Shown: positions 27,042-33,376 of the stretch, in pieces | Layout of the letters: the number at the start of each line of letters is the position of its first letter | How positions within the stretch are numbered: position 1 is the stretch's first letter | Origin: a virus | Direction: 5' to 3' (one strand) | Length of the DNA: 40,523 bases | Virus record (IMG/VR): IMGVR_UViG_3300017725_000018 | Location: 1-40,523 of that record | The notes under the pieces: generated by a model | The model's database searches: none | What the model saw: only the letters and a program-made list of their open reading frames with translations | What the model was told of the DNA's origin: nothing | Translations under genes and position numbers: made by a program

Positions 27042-28955
27042 TTATGAACGTACTAAATTTCCGTTTGTGTAGCTTGAGGTCGTTATATACGTAGTTCCTG
27101 ATGGATCTGCGCCAGAAGAAACTTCATCGCTTAACATATTTAACACACTATTGCTAGTGTCTAACTGAAGATATAGATCTTGCAACCCAATCACATCATT
27201 AGACCTTGGACAAGCAGAGATTTCAATAACTGGTTGTCTCTGCGTCGTTTTAGAAGTTGAAACAATATTAATATTATCTAATAGTATTTCTCCCTTTTCA
27301 TAATCAATCGTTCCTACAGATCTTCTCACAACCGCTGGTTGAGTTGGAGATTCAAGTTTGAATAAAAACACTTCTCCAGTGGATTGATTATCATTCGGAG
27401 TGTCACCAAGATATACAACATCATCAATTCCAAACACTCTAAATCCAGAGGTTTTAATATTATATCCGTCAAGTCTCTTTATATAGAACTCATTTCCAAA
27501 ACAAATTTCGTAGTTTGCTATACGATTTAATTTTGCTCTTAAGTCTCTTCTGATTTGTACTTTAGTAATGTTTGATGTAATAGATTCATGACTATTATCA
27601 ATAATGTTCTGGAATCTACTATACTTAAACCTTGCACCGTACTTATTCAGTTCAATTGAGTTGGAGTAATTACCAACATTAGTAGAAACAATAGACTTAA
27701 CAAAGTCTGGTCCTGGTGCTAGATTCTGGTTGTAGTAGATAGAAGAATCAACTTCAACATACAAATACTTAAGGTCTAGTATTTCTGGAACAATACCAGC
27801 GACACTATATCTTCTTAAAATATTTTTTAAATTATCTTTAATCGAGTTAGGTAAGAATGGACCAAAGTATGGTTTGATTGTAATGAAAACCTTTCCATAT
27901 TGTGGAGGTGTTAAGTCTTCTCCGCCAAATACAGAAACAGATTGTGTCTCTGGATAAATTTTTGGAATTAATGCTTCATAATCTGCAGCAGTGACTGCTC
28001 TGTTTTGTGATGCATAAATTCTAGTTGCATAATTTTTAACAGAATCAACAGACTCAATTTCTTTTCCACTTTCAGATGCACTAATAGTAGTAATTAATGA
28101 AATGCCATCCGCAACAGAGACACCGTTATTATCTGCAAGTATTCCAGTAAAACTAAAGTTTGATAAACCGTTCGCTGCTTCACCTGATGTTCTAATATAT
28201 GAAACTTCAATATAATTCAACTCTTCAAGTTTCTCACCAAAAATACCATCACCAAAAATTAATTCATATCTTTGATCTTCAATCTCTTGAATAAAGTAAA
28301 CTCTTGAATCTGCAGTAATATCAAAAAGACTGTCTGATAATAAAAACTTTCTACTAGTTGTACTTGACTCTGTACTTCTAACTAAAACACTTAAAGTAGA
28401 AGTATCAATATTAGAATTGTTTAAAATATATTTCTGTGGTGGTGCAGGATTTTCTGGTTCTACAGTAAAGTTATCAACTAAAAATTCTCCTTCAAATATT
28501 TGAATACTATCGAAAGTTGCTGTCTTATTGACCACAGGAACAGTGATATCTTCTGGTATGGCAAATGTATAACTATCTCCTCCAAACGCGCTTGTAGAAG
28601 CAACTATACCCTTCTTAAGGGTGATTGCGGTTGGATTGGTAGCAAAGTCTGTAGTATCAACAGAAAAGGTAACTAAAGATCTTGATGCTGTTCTTGATCT
28701 TGGTACATATCCAATATTACGTGCTAATGAAACAACATTCTCTCTTAATGTTGCACTATCAATAAAAACCTCATTGCTAACCATGTTAGCATTATATGAG
28801 GAAATATATGTATTATAGGCTAATACATCAACTATCGTTGAAAGGTTAGAACCTTCAAAATCATAGTCAGTAAAGTTTGAGTTTGATCGAAGATAACTCT
28901 TAATAGATGTTTTTATCTGATCAAAGTCTAGATTTGTGAAATTAACTAATGGCAT
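27042..28955 (-). CDS. gp6: baseplate wedge protein gp6
   Basis: gp6 forms the inner iris-like ring that ties the wedges together. The product (637 aa; T4 660) has the conserved N-terminus NFTNLDFDQIKTSIKSYLRS with FEGSNLSTIVDVLAYNTYI, and the family stretch NEVFIDSATLRENVVSLARN with IGYVPRSRTASRS; these place it in the gp6/baseplate J-like family. The central AADYEALIPKIYPETQSVSV and PYFGPFLPNSIKDNLKNIL regions agree with that family. The ATG overlaps the gp25 stop (TAATG), so the two are translationally coupled, as in T4. Confidence 0.96.
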   Translation of the reverse strand: MPLVNFTNLDFDQIKTSIKSYLRSNSNFTDYDFEGSNLSTIVDVLAYNTYISSYNANMVSNEVFIDSATLRENVVSLARNIGYVPRSRTASRSLVTFSVDTTDFATNPTAITLKKGIVASTSAFGGDSYTFAIPEDITVPVVNKTATFDSIQIFEGEFLVDNFTVEPENPAPPQKYILNNSNIDTSTLSVLVRSTESSTTSRKFLLSDSLFDITADSRVYFIQEIEDQRYELIFGDGIFGEKLEELNYIEVSYIRTSGEAANGLSNFSFTGILADNNGVSVADGISLITTISASESGKEIESVDSVKNYATRIYASQNRAVTAADYEALIPKIYPETQSVSVFGGEDLTPPQYGKVFITIKPYFGPFLPNSIKDNLKNILRRYSVAGIVPEILDLKYLYVEVDSSIYYNQNLAPGPDFVKSIVSTNVGNYSNSIELNKYGARFKYSRFQNIIDNSHESITSNITKVQIRRDLRAKLNRIANYEICFGNEFYIKRLDGYNIKTSGFRVFGIDDVVYLGDTPNDNQSTGEVFLFKLESPTQPAVVRRSVGTIDYEKGEILLDNINIVSTSKTTQRQPVIEISACPRSNDVIGLQDLYLQLDTSNSVLNMLSDEVSSGADPSGTTYITTSSYTNGNLVRS

Positions 28956-29356
28956 TATCGTGTCTGCTGTAATGCGAATGATAACTGTTGCTGTAAGGCA
29001 TCAACCCCTACAATATTATAACTAATCGTCACATTAAATTCATTGTTGTCATAGTTTGGTGCCACGACTACATTAATCAATTCAACCCTTGGTTCAAAAT
29101 TATTAATAGTATTTCTAATTTCATCCTCGATTAGAGATGCAGAAATACTATCAATGTTTTCAAATAGCGATCTTGATACTCTAGAACCAAGGTCTTCATT
29201 AAAAAATCTTTCTCCTGGAAGGGTAAATACCAGATTTCTTACTGATCTTGCGATTGCAGTCTCATTTTTGATTGCAAGAAGATCATTAGACAGTGGATTT
29301 GCTTGAAAAGCACTCCCAATATCCTTAAAACCTTTACTTACCCGCTGGACAGGCAT
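28955..29356 (-). CDS. gp25: baseplate wedge protein gp25
   Basis: gp25 contacts the sheath and gp6 and is thought to trigger sheath contraction. The product (133 aa; T4 132) has the GPW/gp25 family pattern: AIKNETAIARSVRNLVFTLP, GERFFNEDLGSRVSRSLFEN, and the conserved EPR at residues 88-90 in NNFEPRVELINVVV. An ATAAATAAA late promoter lies about 20 nt upstream, so this gene appears to head a gp25-gp6-gp7 unit. Confidence 0.97.
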   Translation of the reverse strand: MPVQRVSKGFKDIGSAFQANPLSNDLLAIKNETAIARSVRNLVFTLPGERFFNEDLGSRVSRSLFENIDSISASLIEDEIRNTINNFEPRVELINVVVAPNYDNNEFNVTISYNIVGVDALQQQLSFALQQTR

Positions 29357-29375
29357 AATACAAGTATAAACGTAT

Positions 29376-29386
29376 CTTTATTTATC
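29376..29386 (-). promoter_or_regulatory. putative late promoter before gp25 (GATAAATAAAG)
   Basis: GATAAATAAAG on the minus strand overlaps the stop of the 57-aa gene, about 20 nt before the gp25 ATG. It is among the best TATAAATA matches here. Confidence 0.55.
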
Positions 29387-29558
29387 AGTCTTGTAGGAAA
29401 GTTTTGTCATCAATTTCTTCATAATCTACCTCTCTTAGATCTTTTTCTTTCTTCACCGTCCATCGATCATAGGTATTTCCATAATCGGTGATTAATGATT
29501 CAGTTCCATACTCATTTTTCATGAAATCTTGATCTCTATCAACTCTAGAATTACCCAT
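29385..29558 (-). CDS. small acidic conserved phage protein, 57 aa
   Basis: The start was chosen at the second in-frame ATG (MGNSRVDRD). AGGAG lies about 5 nt upstream of it, whereas the ATG four codons earlier has no good ribosome site. The start overlaps the end of the 228-aa gene by 8 nt, so the two are coupled. The protein is hydrophilic with many Asp, Glu and Lys residues (TVKKEKDLREVDYEEIDD) and no membrane segment. It always precedes gp25 in this arrangement as far as I recognise it; the function is unknown. Confidence 0.75.
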   Translation of the reverse strand: MGNSRVDRDQDFMKNEYGTESLITDYGNTYDRWTVKKEKDLREVDYEEIDDKTFLQD

Positions 29559-30237
29559 TTTGCTCCTCATCAGTGTTTTTTTCTAAATTTTGACGTTCTT
29601 TTGAAGTTTTCCAAAAATATTCGTCCTCCCGACCCATTCCAAGACGGTCAAAACCATTCTCAACCTGATAATATTGGGTAGAAACCTTAAAATCAGGCAT
29701 TTTTGGTTCAACAGGGGTCAGACTGTTATCATAGATACGCATTCTATTGTTTGGATAGAGTGCATATTGTCCATTTTCAAGTTCAATTAGGTTATGAGAC
29801 TTATGTTCGGCAGGATTTTCGCTTGTAGCATAGTCAACATAATCTGGATCGTGATGATAATTATCAATAGTACATACATAAGTGCCTTTTACATTACCAT
29901 AGTCCCTGGTATAAACCTCAAAGTCCATACTACCGATGAACTTCTTATCAATATTAACTACACCATAGTCCATACAATTCCAGAATTGTAGGTTGGGTAG
30001 ATTCATATCAGGTGAAGGTGTCTCAGGATCGGTTACAAAGGCACTAATAGGTAGCTTATCATACATTGCAGCATACTCTGGTAAATATGTTTCAAAATAA
30101 AAAGCACGTCCAGGAATCGATTTACACGATACCCAAACGCCCTTTACAAATTCACCATGACCACTTTGATGGTCAGTAAGATATTCTTTTCTTACCCATA
30201 CTTCAACAGATGGTAAGTTAGTGATTAAACAAGACAT
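29551..30237 (-). CDS. conserved hypothetical protein upstream of gp25, 228 aa
   Basis: The opening MSCLITNLPSVEVWVRKEYL leads into a beta-rich, aromatic-rich protein (GRAFYFETYLPEYAAMYDKL, NLQFWNCMDYGVVNIDKKF, TYVCTIDNYHHDPDYVDY, YALYPNNRMRIYDNSLTP). The C-terminal 30 residues are charged and probably flexible. I recognise it as a protein of T4-type cyanophages but cannot assign a T4 counterpart or an enzyme motif. A TAAATAAG late-promoter candidate precedes it, and it is coupled to the 57-aa gene that leads into the baseplate operon. A virion or assembly role is an inference. Confidence 0.8.
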   Translation of the reverse strand: MSCLITNLPSVEVWVRKEYLTDHQSGHGEFVKGVWVSCKSIPGRAFYFETYLPEYAAMYDKLPISAFVTDPETPSPDMNLPNLQFWNCMDYGVVNIDKKFIGSMDFEVYTRDYGNVKGTYVCTIDNYHHDPDYVDYATSENPAEHKSHNLIELENGQYALYPNNRMRIYDNSLTPVEPKMPDFKVSTQYYQVENGFDRLGMGREDEYFWKTSKERQNLEKNTDEEQNG

Positions 30238-30257
30238 TCATAACTGCTTTCGCTATT

Positions 30258-30267
30258 CTTATTTACC
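30258..30267 (-). promoter_or_regulatory. possible late promoter (GGTAAATAAG)
   Basis: GGTAAATAAG overlaps the stop of the 44-aa gene on the minus strand, 21 nt before the next ATG. It is a partial match to TATAAATA and is the first late-type element met when reading from the accessory region. Confidence 0.35.
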
Positions 30268-30393
30268 TTGCCCACGATAACGCTTCTTTGCTTTATTACG
30301 AGAGGACGCAGAAAGTAATGTATTTTGTGAATTACCTTGACGAGTTTTTTTGGGTTTTCCGGGAATATAATTACCGTTTTTTATCATTGCCAT
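30259..30393 (-). CDS. small basic protein, 44 aa
   Basis: The product begins MAMIKNGNYIPGKPKKTRQG and ends SSRNKAKKRYRGQGK. It is strongly basic (about a third Lys/Arg), with no predicted membrane segment. GAGGT lies about 9 nt before the first ATG, and the start overlaps the end of the 53-aa gene, so translation is coupled. The composition suggests nucleic-acid or ribosome binding; this is an inference. I recognise similar tiny basic proteins in T4-type cyanophages. Confidence 0.75.
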   Translation of the reverse strand: MAMIKNGNYIPGKPKKTRQGNSQNTLLSASSRNKAKKRYRGQGK

Positions 30394-30545
30394 AAGTCAA
30401 TTACCTCAATTTCAAATTGGTTTGGGTTGTTGTTTTCGTCAGTAGTATTATAATACTTCTGAGCATATTCGTCGAGAATCTCAGCACATTTTTCAGCACT
30501 CAGATTCTGATGTATCTTACGTCCATTACATAAGATATTATACAT
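30384..30545 (-). CDS. small conserved protein, 53 aa
   Basis: The ATG is 2 nt after the glycosyltransferase stop. The protein starts MYNILCNGRKIHQNLSAEKC and has a helix (CAEILDEYAQKYY), an Asn-rich loop (DENNNPNQ) and a final strand FEIEVIDLW. This pattern of strand, helix and strand suggests a small compact domain. No motif for catalysis. It probably shares the message of the glycosyltransferase. Confidence 0.75.
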   Translation of the reverse strand: MYNILCNGRKIHQNLSAEKCAEILDEYAQKYYNTTDENNNPNQFEIEVIDLWQ

Positions 30546-30547
30546 GA

Positions 30548-31315
30548 TTAGATAACACGAGTTTTTTCGTGACCAACGCGAATCCGAGGATCGCACCAAA
30601 TATCAAATCCCTTTTCAATTGCATCAAGACAGAATGAGACATCTTCTCCACACATGTCTTGTACTGCACCAGACTCAAAGACTTGCATCTTCGGTGCAAA
30701 CCAAGGATACTCAAGATTCTCAAAGACTCCCTTCTTAATGAGCACCCACCCAAAACCTGTGTAATCTACAGTGAATGGCTTACGCCGCTTCTGAATTGAG
30801 TCCACAGTCTCGTGGTTCATAACTCCACCATTCTTACGGAAATCATCTTCTTCTAACCAATGTGCAACAGATGTCGTATGTCCATCCTCTGTTGCATACC
30901 ATCCACCAACAATTTCTTTCTCCTCACCTTCAGCATTTAATGCTAAATCACACAACTGCCAAAACTTATTAGTGTCAAATACAATATCACTATCAATCCA
31001 TAACTGATAATCATATGTTAGTTTTCCATCCCATGGAATTTGATTCGGACCACGTAGTACATTTGCTCCAAGTACCTTACAACGTGCAAAGTTAACCATT
31101 GATGAATAATCTTGACTAATCTGAATACCCATACCATTCTGTACCATATCAAAGCACAGTTGTACAAAGTTCTTCAGAAATACAAACGAACACCCACGTC
31201 CAGGTAAACAAAATACAATCTGTTTACCTCGCATCCTTTCCTTAATAGCAGCAATATCCCACTCTTCTTCTTTCTTCTTCGGTGCTGCTGCTTTTACTGT
31301 AAATCCTTTTGCCAT
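30548..31315 (-). CDS. GT-A type glycosyltransferase, 255 aa
   Basis: The fold signature is that of metal-dependent GT-A glycosyltransferases: a first strand KQIVFCLPGRGCSFVFL at about residues 31-47, the acidic metal-binding triad in LWIDSDIVF (DSD at 108-110), an acceptor-side acidic motif CGEDVSFCLDAIEKGF (ED at 224-225) and a late His (RVGHEK) that could complete the metal site. It would transfer a nucleotide sugar to an unknown acceptor (a virion protein, DNA or cell surface). The start is the ATG at 31315; an upstream TTG would add six residues. There is no signal peptide or membrane segment, so it is cytosolic. It is followed by two coupled small genes. Confidence 0.85.
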   Translation of the reverse strand: MAKGFTVKAAAPKKKEEEWDIAAIKERMRGKQIVFCLPGRGCSFVFLKNFVQLCFDMVQNGMGIQISQDYSSMVNFARCKVLGANVLRGPNQIPWDGKLTYDYQLWIDSDIVFDTNKFWQLCDLALNAEGEEKEIVGGWYATEDGHTTSVAHWLEEDDFRKNGGVMNHETVDSIQKRRKPFTVDYTGFGWVLIKKGVFENLEYPWFAPKMQVFESGAVQDMCGEDVSFCLDAIEKGFDIWCDPRIRVGHEKTRVI

Positions 31316-31362
31316 AAGTCTTAAAAAACTCAATTCAATTATACTGTGTTATCTATCCGTTG

Positions 31363-31560
31363 TCAATGACTAGTGTCTACTGTTGATGTTCGGTTAACTT
31401 CACATACTTCATAACTAATATCCTCTTCTGTATAGTCAGTCTTCATAAGACCTACCATACCCTTTAATGCTATCCATATATCCTTAAACTCATTCTCTGT
31501 AAGATTATTGTATATACATTCTTCCTTTGCGTAGATGTGATATATTTTTTCCTTTTTCAT
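31363..31560 (-). CDS. small conserved protein, 65 aa
   Basis: The protein starts MKKEKIYHIYAKEECIYNNL and continues with a helix NEFKDIWIALKGMVGLMKTD and a final strand ISYEVCEV. It looks like a compact alpha/beta domain. I recognise this type (YHIYAKxxCIY...LKGMVGLMKTDY) as widespread in T4-type cyanophages, function unknown. It is the first gene after the strong sigma70-type promoter at 31771-31800 and has a leader of about 200 nt. Confidence 0.8.
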   Translation of the reverse strand: MKKEKIYHIYAKEECIYNNLTENEFKDIWIALKGMVGLMKTDYTEEDISYEVCEVNRTSTVDTSH

Positions 31561-31698
31561 AGATTTTTTATGGGGAAAATTTTTTTTTATATAGCGAACC
31601 TTTGCAGCGTTTTTATATTCGCCGGAATTTTTTTTTTGAATGTGATATAGAGAGGTCGATTTGTCACCTCTGTAGGTTAGGGACTTATGCGATTTTTA

Positions 31699-31730
31699 TA
31701 ACGCCCCCCCGTTACGCGCCCCGCACGTTA
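31699..31730 (-). other. GC-rich leader segment with C7/G7 run and TAACG repeats
   Basis: On the plus strand, TAACG and CGTTA flank a run of C (5-bp stem, 6-nt loop), followed by CGCGCCCCGCA and a second CGTTA. It is a sharp GC island inside otherwise very AT-rich DNA. If the upstream promoter is used, it lies in the untranslated leader and could fold or bind a protein. No function is known. Confidence 0.4.
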
Positions 31731-31770
31731 ACACATAAGGGCACAATAACTGCCGAATACGCATACTGCC

Positions 31771-31800
31771 ATTATAGCAAATAAGGGGACAATGTGTCAA
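31771..31800 (-). promoter_or_regulatory. near-perfect sigma70-type promoter
   Basis: The minus strand reads TTGACA, an 18-nt spacer, then TATAAT. Both hexamers are exact consensus. Transcription would start near 31764 and run into the 65-aa gene and the glycosyltransferase. This would be read by host RNA polymerase, fitting immediate-early expression. The -35 sits in the loop of a terminator-like hairpin. Confidence 0.75.
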
Positions 31801-31811
31801 CAACTGTCCCC
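31785..31811 (-). terminator. probable terminator hairpin overlapping a promoter
   Basis: GGGGACA and TGTCCCC form a 7-bp GC-rich stem with a 13-nt loop, followed on the minus strand by TTATTT. It is 28 nt after the stop of the 87-aa gene. The T tract is interrupted, so termination may be partial. The hairpin occupies the -35 and spacer of the promoter at 31771-31800. Confidence 0.5.
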
Positions 31812-31838
31812 CCACTAAGTATCACTTAACTCACACTA

Positions 31839-32102
31839 TTAGACACCGAAGTAGCAATCAGAATTAATCTCGACGATGTTTACTTTAGGGTCTCTGTAGT
31901 TAACACCATCGGGCGTCGATACGTCATTGAAGGAACAACCCTCGAGAGCATCTACGAAATTCTCATAACTACCTGCCGAACGTGCCAGGTCATAAAGACC
32001 CTCATCGTTCCCGATCCAGAGGGCAACGTTCCAGGTCTCATAGTTCGTCCAACCGTTGTAGGTGGTATCGGTGAGGTCTGTCTGAAAAGCGGAGACTGTC
32101 AT
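31839..32102 (-). CDS. YNGWTNYETW-type small protein, 87 aa
   Basis: The signature YNGWTNYETWNVALWIGNDE at residues 15-34 is typical of a family of small phage proteins of unknown function (I recall DUF7249; not verified). The rest is acidic with a YENFVDALEGC helix. It has its own copy of the nine-member intergenic element immediately upstream, with a leader of about 20 nt. A terminator-like hairpin follows. Small proteins of this kind are usually made early and may act on the host; that is an inference. Confidence 0.8.
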   Translation of the reverse strand: MTVSAFQTDLTDTTYNGWTNYETWNVALWIGNDEGLYDLARSAGSYENFVDALEGCSFNDVSTPDGVNYRDPKVNIVEINSDCYFGV

Positions 32103-32118
32103 GAGTGAATTGAGTGAT

Positions 32119-32155
32119 TACGCTATTAGGACACTTTAAAGGTGAGTAACTTAAA
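32119..32155 (-). promoter_or_regulatory. intergenic promoter-like element, copy A
   Basis: The minus strand has GTTACTCACCTTTAAAG, TGTCC, then TAATAGCGTAATC before the 87-aa gene. It is one of nine copies (A-I) with the consensus GTTACTCACCTYTAAA, STGT, about 4 nt, then TATAGTGTAAG. GTTACT and TATAGT are 17 nt apart, as in a sigma70-type promoter. Confidence 0.65.
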
Positions 32156-32181
32156 AGGAGAATAAGTACCCCCCTTAAGTA

Positions 32182-32514
32182 TCAACGACGATCTAATGCA
32201 GCTGCCTTACGGTCTGCTTTAATCTGTGCAGCGTAACGACGCTTAACCTTTGAAAGATTTGATACCATCTCTTTACCAATACCGCAGACTGGGGTCATTG
32301 TTTGTTCACGTCCCCCGCCTGTTGTTGTTGCTTTGGTGGTAGAATCTCCCGTCTTAACTGTACCCAATGCGCGACCTGAAACCATCCCCATCGGCAACTT
32401 AGACCAGGTTTCTCCCTTACGGGGTCCACGAGTCTTAAGTTTCTTGATAGTAACTGTTTTGCCACTATCTTGCAGACTGTCAATGATGTGAGTCAATTGA
32501 GTGACTGAATTCAT
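32182..32514 (-). CDS. basic protein of unknown function, 110 aa
   Basis: The N-terminal helix MNSVTQLTHIIDSLQDSGKT is followed by a Gly/Thr/Lys-rich middle (TIKKLKTRGPRKGETWSKLP, TTKATTTGGGREQTMTPVCG) and a very basic C-terminal helix (NLSKVKRRYAAQIKADRKAAALDRR, quoted to show its charge in two parts: NLSKVKRRYAAQ and IKADRKAAALDRR). The composition suggests nucleic-acid binding, but no motif proves it. It has element copy B upstream and copy A downstream, so it probably forms its own transcription unit. Confidence 0.75.
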   Translation of the reverse strand: MNSVTQLTHIIDSLQDSGKTVTIKKLKTRGPRKGETWSKLPMGMVSGRALGTVKTGDSTTKATTTGGGREQTMTPVCGIGKEMVSNLSKVKRRYAAQIKADRKAAALDRR

Positions 32515-32530
32515 TGGGGCGGTTTGCTGC

Positions 32531-32568
32531 TTACACTATAAGGACACTTTAAAGGTGAGTAACTTTAA
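32531..32568 (-). promoter_or_regulatory. intergenic promoter-like element, copy B
   Basis: A near-consensus copy: TTAAAGTTACTCACCTTTAA, AGTGTCC, TTATAGTGTAAGC. It lies between the 57-aa and 110-aa genes and leaves a leader of about 20 nt. Confidence 0.7.
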
Positions 32569-32579
32569 TTCCTATACAA

Positions 32580-32753
32580 TCACCATTTGTCTGGAGTACT
32601 TAAACTTTCCACATAAGCATCACACCTCTCAGAACCTTCAAGTTCGAACAACCTTTCCCAGTTGATATTGTTGGGATCAAAATCTCCCAGTGCCTCAATA
32701 TTCAAGGTGATTCGATAACGTTGCTTCTGTGCTTGTTGATAGATAGCAGGCAT
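32580..32753 (-). CDS. small conserved protein, 57 aa
   Basis: It begins MPAIYQQAQKQRYRITLNIE, continues with DFDPNNINWERLFELEGSE and ends VESLSTPDKW. CGGAGA lies about 4 nt before the ATG, a good ribosome site. The promoter at 32783-32811 gives a leader of about 25 nt. The strand-rich start (RYRITLNIE) and short helix suggest a small alpha/beta fold. I recognise it as a cyanophage-type small protein with no known function. Confidence 0.75.
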   Translation of the reverse strand: MPAIYQQAQKQRYRITLNIEALGDFDPNNINWERLFELEGSERCDAYVESLSTPDKW

Positions 32754-32782
32754 GTTTCTCCGAGTGGTGTGAAGACTTAATC

Positions 32783-32811
32783 AGTGTAGAATGAGCGTGG
32801 CTATATGTCAA
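32783..32811 (-). promoter_or_regulatory. sigma70-type promoter for the 57-aa gene
   Basis: TTGACA (exact), a 17-nt spacer and TACACT lie on the minus strand, with the -10 about 30 nt before the ATG at 32753. No copy of the nine-member element is present at this gene; this promoter takes its place. Confidence 0.6.
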
Positions 32812-32834
32812 CCTCATAACCGTTATTTATGAGG
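32812..32834. other. 8-bp stem inverted repeat containing ATAAATAA
   Basis: CCTCATAA and TTATGAGG form an 8-bp perfect inverted repeat with a 7-nt loop, directly upstream of the promoter at 32783-32811. The minus strand also reads CATAAATAA, a late-promoter-like sequence. It could be an operator or a late start; there is no T tract, so it is not a classical terminator. Confidence 0.4.
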
Positions 32835-32991
32835 GATGCTTATGTTTTTTGAGTGTCAAGTCCCCAAAAAACTTATGTGCGGGTGCTTGACATTTCTGCG
32901 CGGTTGTGATAGAGTGCTTGCTTAGATCACAAGGACTGGGGACATTTAATTAATCATAAGTACAAGGACTATGAGACATTAAAACACACAC

Positions 32992-33125
32992 TTTTCCACA
33001 GAAATACACCTTAATACACACATTATATAATACTTTTCCACAAGGGTGTGGAGAACTCATATACATTTAAAATAACATTTAATTATATAAAAAAGACTAA
33101 TCTTTATGTATAATAGCATAAAAGG
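32992..33125. other. candidate origin: DnaA-box cluster next to AT-rich tract
   Basis: Exact TTTTCCACA, the cyanobacterial DnaA-box form, occurs at 32992-33000 and 33034-33042 in the same orientation, 42 bp apart (about four helical turns). An inverted TGTGGAGAA at 33047-33055 (complement TTCTCCACA, one mismatch) forms an inverted repeat with the second box. The following 60 nt are almost pure A/T (ATTTAAAATAACATTTAATT, then TATATAAAAAAG). Boxes beside an unwinding-type tract in the longest gene-free stretch suggest a replication origin or a DnaA-titrating site. This is inference; T4-type phages are not known to need DnaA. Confidence 0.45.
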
Positions 33126-33143
33126 GGTGATTTTACCCCCTTT
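33117..33143 (-). terminator. rho-independent terminator after the 30-aa gene
   Basis: On the minus strand AAAGGGG and CCCCTTT form a 7-bp stem around a loop of about 9 nt, followed by TTTTATG. It is about 30 nt after the stop of the 30-aa gene. The plus strand also has a short T run, so it may work both ways. It separates this unit from the origin-like region. Confidence 0.6.
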
Positions 33144-33173
33144 ATGTGTTATTCAGTTATATGAACTAAGTGA

Positions 33174-33266
33174 TCAATAGAGTGATTCAATTGCCTCCAG
33201 AATGAGAAGAATATCATTACCATTCTCAGCAGATTCAAGAGCAAGGAAGAGATCAGACTTAGACAT
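33174..33266 (-). CDS. tiny protein, 30 aa
   Basis: The frame reads MSKSDLFLALESAENGND then ILLILEAIESLY and stop. It is a single amphipathic helix-rich peptide. Support comes from its position between the 113-aa gene and a terminator, and from resemblance to short S(E/D)LFxAL...GxDIL peptides I recognise from cyanophages. No strong ribosome site is seen. Function unknown. Confidence 0.6.
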   Translation of the reverse strand: MSKSDLFLALESAENGNDILLILEAIESLY

Positions 33267-33376
33267 GAAAAAGTGTTAGTTAGAGTTTGTAATTAGTGAG
33301 TTTTAAGTCATCACCAGGACTCGGTTAATACTAGGTCTTACGCTGAATACTGTGCTGCCTAGTTGTTAGTTAATGA

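Noticed and set aside
5970-30599. Leu-rich minus-strand frames inside the giant virion genes (for example 5970-6197, 9429-9689, 18344-18610, 18905-19111)
   Set aside because: They are out-of-frame readings on the coding strand of intact large genes, with no ribosome sites or family features.
31830-31848. Possible tenth, partial copy of the intergenic element (GTGTCTAATAGTGTGAG) after the 87-aa gene
   Set aside because: It matches only the 3' half of the element and lacks GTTACTCACC; part of the match is the coding end GTC TAA. Too weak to list.
32635-32655. AAGTTCGAACAAC resembling a tRNA T-loop
   Set aside because: It lies in the coding sequence of the 57-aa gene and no cloverleaf can be formed around it.
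32887-32915. Plus-strand TTGACA, 17-nt spacer, TAGAGT promoter-like sequence
   Set aside because: It fits sigma70 spacing, but no plus-strand gene follows and all genes are on the minus strand. It could prime an origin transcript, but the -10 is weak, so it was not listed as a feature.
33107-33114. Plus-strand TGTATAAT extended -10-like sequence
   Set aside because: There is no -35 at the right distance and it lies in an AT-rich tract just before a hairpin, with no plus-strand gene downstream.
33281-33300. Degenerate TAGTGAGTTTTAAG resembling the intergenic element
   Set aside because: Only a few bases match and neither the core nor the spacer is kept.
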